Assembly: GCA_002452555.1 (NCBI GenBank)
Contig: DKER01000240.1
Coordinates: 1-8,077 of the forward strand
Origin: Fidelibacterota bacterium UBA6817
GTDB taxonomy: Bacteria > Fidelibacterota > Fidelibacteria > Fidelibacterales > Fidelibacteraceae
Reading direction: 5' to 3'
DNA: 8,077 nt
Of the stretch, positions 5,071-8,077 are shown piece by piece. The stretch's first letter is position 1, and each line of letters begins with the position of its first letter. Made by a program: the position numbers and the translations under genes. The notes under the pieces are model-generated. The model had not been told where the DNA came from. It was given only the letters and a program-made list of their open reading frames with translations, and ran no database searches.

Positions 5071-6987
5071 TTAATTTTCTTTATATCTGTCCCAGTACCG
5101 CACCACCAGATCACCCTGGGGTAAACTCCGGCCAGTTTTCATGGCATCCTTCAAATCTTTATCTTTTTCCGGTTCATACCACCAGAGTTTGAAAATTGAT
5201 GTATAATCACCATTATATCTGTCAAACACATATTCCGGACACCCAAGTTTGTTCCAAAAGAGAATATTCATTGACATTCTGGCAGTACCCCATGCAGCCG
5301 GCCGGATGTCTGCATAAATCCCGTCGATTTCACGGATTATTTTTATTCGCCGATCCTGATCAAAACAGGTATCATATTCTTCAAGAAGTTTATCGACACG
5401 ATCGTTGGCAAAACCGCTGATATTGTTATTATTGGATTTATCTGCAAGAGACGAGTGGAGAGAGGTTTCAGGATTTGGGAAGACCAGACCGCCCCAGCTT
5501 TGCATATATATTGTAAAATTCCGTTCCATCAGATTTTTCCAGATGGCATTGCCGTCCATATATTTGATCTGCATGTCGATCCCGTAATCTTTCAGCATCT
5601 GCTGAACCGGAGTAACCATATAATCCACCGATTTTTGAATCGGGATTTCAAAACGCAATACCTGACCTTCGTCATTCACAAGCCAACCCTCTGAATTCCT
5701 GTTCTTAAAACCGGCCTCTGCCAAAAGTTTTACGGCTTTTTCAGGATTATAGGTAATTTTTTCATTATTGGGATTCTCATAGACAGATCCGGCATACAGA
5801 GAATGCATCATATCATATTCACTGTAATACATCTCTTCATTCATTTTTTCACGGTTATACAGATACGCAAAAGCATAACGGATTCTCCGGTCATTAAAGG
5901 GCCATTTCCTCATGTTAAACGCAAACCCGGATGTTCCTACAGGCCGATGAGAATAGACTTTCCGCTTCTGAACCCATCCTTTTCTTACTGCTTCAAATTC
6001 TGTTTCTTCATGCCATTCCCGGGCACTGTAAACCGGGTAAAAATCACATTCCCCCTTTTTAAATTTCTCAAAAATCAGACTGCGGTTATCTTTTACGACC
6101 AAAATTCTGACTCTGTCAAAATTAAACACATACTTATTCATAGGATCATCAGCTGCCCAGTAATTGTCGCGGCGCGTAAATGTGAAAGATTCCTGGTTGA
6201 TAATATCCTTTTCATAAATCACGTAGGGACCGGTTCCCGGAATCATTTTAAACTGATATTTCTTGAGAAATTCAGTGCCGTCAACCTGCCGTAAATAATA
6301 CGCAGGCATGATGTTCATTCCGCTGAAATAGAGAAAATTCCGCCAGTTGAGTGTTTTACTGTTTACTTTTACGATATATTTTCCTTCAGCGACCGGTCTT
6401 TCGAATTTGCTGTAAACCAATTGGCTTGAAGGCATCAGGATGGTTTCATCCATATGAAGATCCCAGGTTGCAATCACATCGTCTGCAGTCACCGGCCTTC
6501 CGTCAGAAAAACGGGCATCCGGGTTTATCCGGTACCAATATGTCATTTTGTCTTCAGAAATCTTCCAATGTGTGGCTAATCCCGGGATATATTCCAGCGT
6601 GACAGGATGAAGTCCCAGCAGACTTTCGTAACAAAGGGGGGCAATAATGCTGATATTTTCCTCATAATTGTAATTCTGGCCGGCGATTCGCATGGTTGCC
6701 GGGAACCGGGTGGATATATGGGTCAGCGTTCCCCCTTTTTTGGCTTTTGGGTCTCCGAAAGCCGGATAATCGGTTTCCGGATTAAAAATATAGGTTTCAT
6801 ACCCTAATTCGTCTGCAATATTTTCAAAACCGTACCCGCCCTGTTCCGGAAGAGTATTTTCGTCTTTGGGCGCAGGTATGCCATTGTAAAGAGCATCGGT
6901 ACCTGTTTTTTCCTGAGTTCCCGATCCGCCGCATGCCGACAGGATCAGAAGAGAAAGGACCATCATTGCCACTGCAACTTTTTTCAT
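5071..6987 (-). CDS. yejA: YejA-like family 5 extracellular solute-binding lipoprotein of a peptide ABC importer
   Basis: This 638-residue protein captures peptide-like substrates outside the inner membrane and hands them to the YejB/YejE-type channel encoded just downstream. The N-terminus is a lipoprotein signal: Met-Lys-Lys, a hydrophobic stretch, and the lipobox Leu-Ser-Ala-Cys with lipidated Cys at 19, followed by a Gly/Ser/Thr-rich tether of about 40 residues. SBP_bac_5 hallmarks follow: GDPKAKKGGTLT near 78-89, PDARFSDGRPVTADDV near 156-171, IPGTGPYVIYEKD near 249-261 and RDNYWA near 273-278. FNMRKWPFNDRRIRYAFAYL and the late FKLWWYEPEK match the YejA branch rather than OppA/DppA, as I recall E. 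coli YejA. E. coli YejA is soluble and somewhat shorter, so the lipid anchor is a difference. The next gene starts 24 bp after the TAA stop. Substrate is inferred only from family; peptides, microcin-like peptides or muropeptides are all possible. Confidence 0.9.
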   Translation of the reverse strand: MKKVAVAMMVLSLLILSACGGSGTQEKTGTDALYNGIPAPKDENTLPEQGGYGFENIADELGYETYIFNPETDYPAFGDPKAKKGGTLTHISTRFPATMRIAGQNYNYEENISIIAPLCYESLLGLHPVTLEYIPGLATHWKISEDKMTYWYRINPDARFSDGRPVTADDVIATWDLHMDETILMPSSQLVYSKFERPVAEGKYIVKVNSKTLNWRNFLYFSGMNIMPAYYLRQVDGTEFLKKYQFKMIPGTGPYVIYEKDIINQESFTFTRRDNYWAADDPMNKYVFNFDRVRILVVKDNRSLIFEKFKKGECDFYPVYSAREWHEETEFEAVRKGWVQKRKVYSHRPVGTSGFAFNMRKWPFNDRRIRYAFAYLYNREKMNEEMYYSEYDMMHSLYAGSVYENPNNEKITYNPEKAVKLLAEAGFKNRNSEGWLVNDEGQVLRFEIPIQKSVDYMVTPVQQMLKDYGIDMQIKYMDGNAIWKNLMERNFTIYMQSWGGLVFPNPETSLHSSLADKSNNNNISGFANDRVDKLLEEYDTCFDQDRRIKIIREIDGIYADIRPAAWGTARMSMNILFWNKLGCPEYVFDRYNGDYTSIFKLWWYEPEKDKDLKDAMKTGRSLPQGDLVVRYWDRYKEN

Positions 6988-6993
6988 CATTTT

Positions 6994-6998
6994 CTCCA
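6994..6998 (-). promoter_or_regulatory. Ribosome binding site that decides the start of the binding-protein gene
   Basis: The minus strand reads TTGGAGAAAATGATG here. GGAG (6994-6997) is 6 nt from the second ATG (6985-6987) and only 3 nt from the first (6988-6990). The in-frame TTG at 6997-6999 would overlap the Shine-Dalgarno itself. The second ATG is therefore the best start. It also gives the cleanest lipoprotein signal peptide, beginning Met-Lys-Lys. Confidence 0.7.
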
Positions 6999-7016
6999 AA
7001 TAAGAATAATTTTTTA

Positions 7017-7025
7017 ATTATCATA
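7017..7025 (-). promoter_or_regulatory. Possible -10 region for the transporter operon
   Basis: The AT-rich stretch upstream of the binding-protein gene contains, on the minus strand, TATGATAAT (7017-7025). It offers two overlapping -10-like hexamers, TATGAT and GATAAT, the latter matching TATAAT at five of six positions. It sits about 27-38 bases before the likely ATG at 6987. I see no convincing -35 hexamer at 16-18 bp spacing, so this is only a weak candidate. The gap 7000-7119 is the only place in the window where an operon promoter would be expected. Confidence 0.25.
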
Positions 7026-7075
7026 AATTCAAAAGAACTGATGGAAGCTACTAAAAAAAGGGTAAGTATTCACGG

Positions 7076-7110
7076 AAAAAATATCCGGTTTTATCCGGTA
7101 TGAACCGAAC
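7076..7110 (-). terminator. Putative Rho-independent terminator after asnB
   Basis: Read on the minus strand, GTTCGGTT (7103-7110) can pair with AACCGGAT (7083-7090). That gives an 8-bp stem including two G-U pairs and a 12-nt loop, followed at once by a T-rich run (AT then TTTTT, 7076-7082). It begins about 10 bases after the asnB stop codon. The stem is modest and the CCGG core is also part of a direct repeat (ATCCGGT at 7083-7089 and 7093-7099), so a protein-binding role is possible instead. The placement between two functionally unrelated genes favours a terminator. Confidence 0.5.
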
Positions 7111-7119
7111 TTTACATCT

Positions 7120-8077
7120 TCATGAATGATGATGAACGGATTTTACGGTTCTTCCCGAGGGATCGCAATTTTCCCTGAACGATTGATCCCATTCCAGCGC
7201 TGCGGCAGTACTGCATGCTACCGAGGGAACAGAGGGGACAGTACGTGCTGCGGATTCAGAAGGAAAGTGTTCAGCAAAAATGCAGCGGTAAAAATATTCT
7301 TCTTTGCTCAAAGGGGGATTGACAGGAAACCGGTATTGTGCATTGGCCATCTGTTCATCCGATACTTTCTGTGCCGTCAGCTCTTTCAGCATATCAATCC
7401 AACCATATCCCACACCGTCGGAAAATTGTTCCTTTTGCCGCTTGACAACATTTCCCGGGAGCATATCTGCAAAGGCAGTTCTGAGAAGCCACTTTTCAAT
7501 TCGACTGTTTTGAACCATTTTGTCAGCAGGATTGATGTTCATTGCCACATCCAGAAAATCCTTGTCCAAAAAGGGGACCCGGCCTTCAATGCCCCATGCA
7601 GCCAGGGCTTTTTTGGCGCGAAGACAGTCATAGAGATGGAGATTATCCAGTTTTCGTACTGTTTCTTCATGAAAGGATCGGGCGTCAGGCGCTTTGTGAA
7701 AATAGAGATAACCGCCGAATATTTCATCTGCGCCCTCGCCGGAAAGAACCATTTTTATCCCCATGGATTTAATAACCCTTGCCAAAAGATACATGGGTGT
7801 AGAAGCCCGGACGGTTGTCACATCATAGGTCTCCAGATGATAAATCACATCTTTCAGGGCATCCAGACCTTCCTGCAGTGTAAAATGGATTTCATGATGA
7901 ATGGTACCAATATGGTCAGCAACGGTCTGAGCAGCCTTCAAATCGGGAGATCCTTCCAGACCGATGGCAAAGGAATGAAGCTGAGGCCACCATGCATCCT
8001 GAATGTCATTGGATTCAATGCGTTTGGAAGCATACTTTTTGGCAATGGCAGAAATAATGGACGAATCCAAACCGCCG
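7120..8077 (-). CDS. asnB: Asparagine synthetase B (glutamine-hydrolysing), C-terminal synthetase domain, 5' truncated by the window edge
   Basis: This cytoplasmic enzyme makes asparagine from aspartate, ATP and glutamine-derived ammonia. The window holds about 318 residues plus the TGA stop. The reading frame runs off the right edge at the PP-loop: Gly-Gly-Leu-Asp-Ser-Ser, the end of the SGGxDS ATP-pyrophosphatase motif, is encoded by the last bases. The N-terminal glutaminase domain with its Cys2 nucleophile lies outside. Other family hallmarks are WWPQLHSFAIGLEGSPDLKA, YDVTTVRASTPMYL, the SGEGADEIFGGYLYFHKAP block, GRVPFLDKDFLDVA, RQKEQFSDGVGYGWID and a C-terminal PSVACSTAAALEWD. From memory these align nearly colinearly with E. 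coli AsnB (about 550 residues, PP-loop near 233), so the C-terminus is full length. A TTG at 8068-8070 could be read as a start, but it is the Leu of the PP-loop and not an initiator. A terminator-like hairpin follows, which suggests it is transcribed separately from the transporter genes downstream. Confidence 0.96.
   Translation of the reverse strand, partial: GGLDSSIISAIAKKYASKRIESNDIQDAWWPQLHSFAIGLEGSPDLKAAQTVADHIGTIHHEIHFTLQEGLDALKDVIYHLETYDVTTVRASTPMYLLARVIKSMGIKMVLSGEGADEIFGGYLYFHKAPDARSFHEETVRKLDNLHLYDCLRAKKALAAWGIEGRVPFLDKDFLDVAMNINPADKMVQNSRIEKWLLRTAFADMLPGNVVKRQKEQFSDGVGYGWIDMLKELTAQKVSDEQMANAQYRFPVNPPLSKEEYFYRCIFAEHFPSESAARTVPSVPSVACSTAAALEWDQSFRENCDPSGRTVKSVHHHS

Noticed and set aside
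5803..6294. Plus-strand open frame of 163 codons opposite the YejA-like gene
   Set aside because: It is antisense to a well-supported SBP gene. The His/Phe/Ile-rich translation is typical of a reverse-frame shadow.
6997..6999. TTG start for the binding-protein gene
   Set aside because: It overlaps the GGAG Shine-Dalgarno. The ATG at 6985-6987 has better spacing and gives a standard lipoprotein signal starting Met-Lys-Lys.
8068..8070. TTG as start codon for a 316-residue protein
   Set aside because: It encodes the Leu of the GGLDSS PP-loop. The preceding two in-frame codons encode the two Gly residues, so the asnB gene clearly continues beyond the window.

Overview
All recognisable genes lie on the minus strand, so the window reads right to left. 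It opens at its right edge with the C-terminal part of a glutamine-hydrolysing asparagine synthetase (asnB). A short intergenic gap follows, with a plausible terminator. Then comes a compact five-gene operon for a peptide-type ABC importer: a family 5 solute-binding lipoprotein (YejA-like), permeases YejB-like and YejE-like, and two separate ATPases (OppD-like and OppF-like). The last four genes are joined by three successive 4-bp ATGA stop/start overlaps, so they are almost certainly co-transcribed and translationally coupled. The last 200 bases (left edge) hold no gene. They are an ordered array of degenerate octamers (consensus near AACCTCTN) interrupted by a GC-rich 22-mer.

The importer is close in protein motifs to YejABEF (known in Proteobacteria for uptake of microcin C and other peptides), but differs in layout. 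The single double-ATPase YejF of E. coli is here two genes, and YejA is a lipoprotein rather than a soluble periplasmic protein. YejB also carries about 70 extra residues in its first periplasmic loop.

The most striking feature is in the first ATPase (1215-2696). A complete peptide-importer nucleotide-binding domain (Walker A, Q-loop, signature, Walker B, H-loop, C-terminal Cys cluster) is split by two long insertions. Each is made of a hydrophobic hairpin of two predicted membrane helices flanked by basic residues. A cytoplasmic ATPase with four membrane helices built into its fold is unusual, and I do not recall a described example. The frame stays open through both insertions and the core motifs are intact, so it looks like a real architecture rather than a frameshift or chimera.

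The organism is probably a diderm bacterium (binding lipoprotein, YejA/B/E type importer) of moderate GC. The strings of degenerate AAC-rich octamers between genes would fit an uncultured lineage of the Bacteroidota/Marinimicrobia/Calditrichota neighbourhood, but that placement is a guess. Nothing in the window is diagnostic of phylum. No tRNA, rRNA, insertion sequence or CRISPR array was seen.
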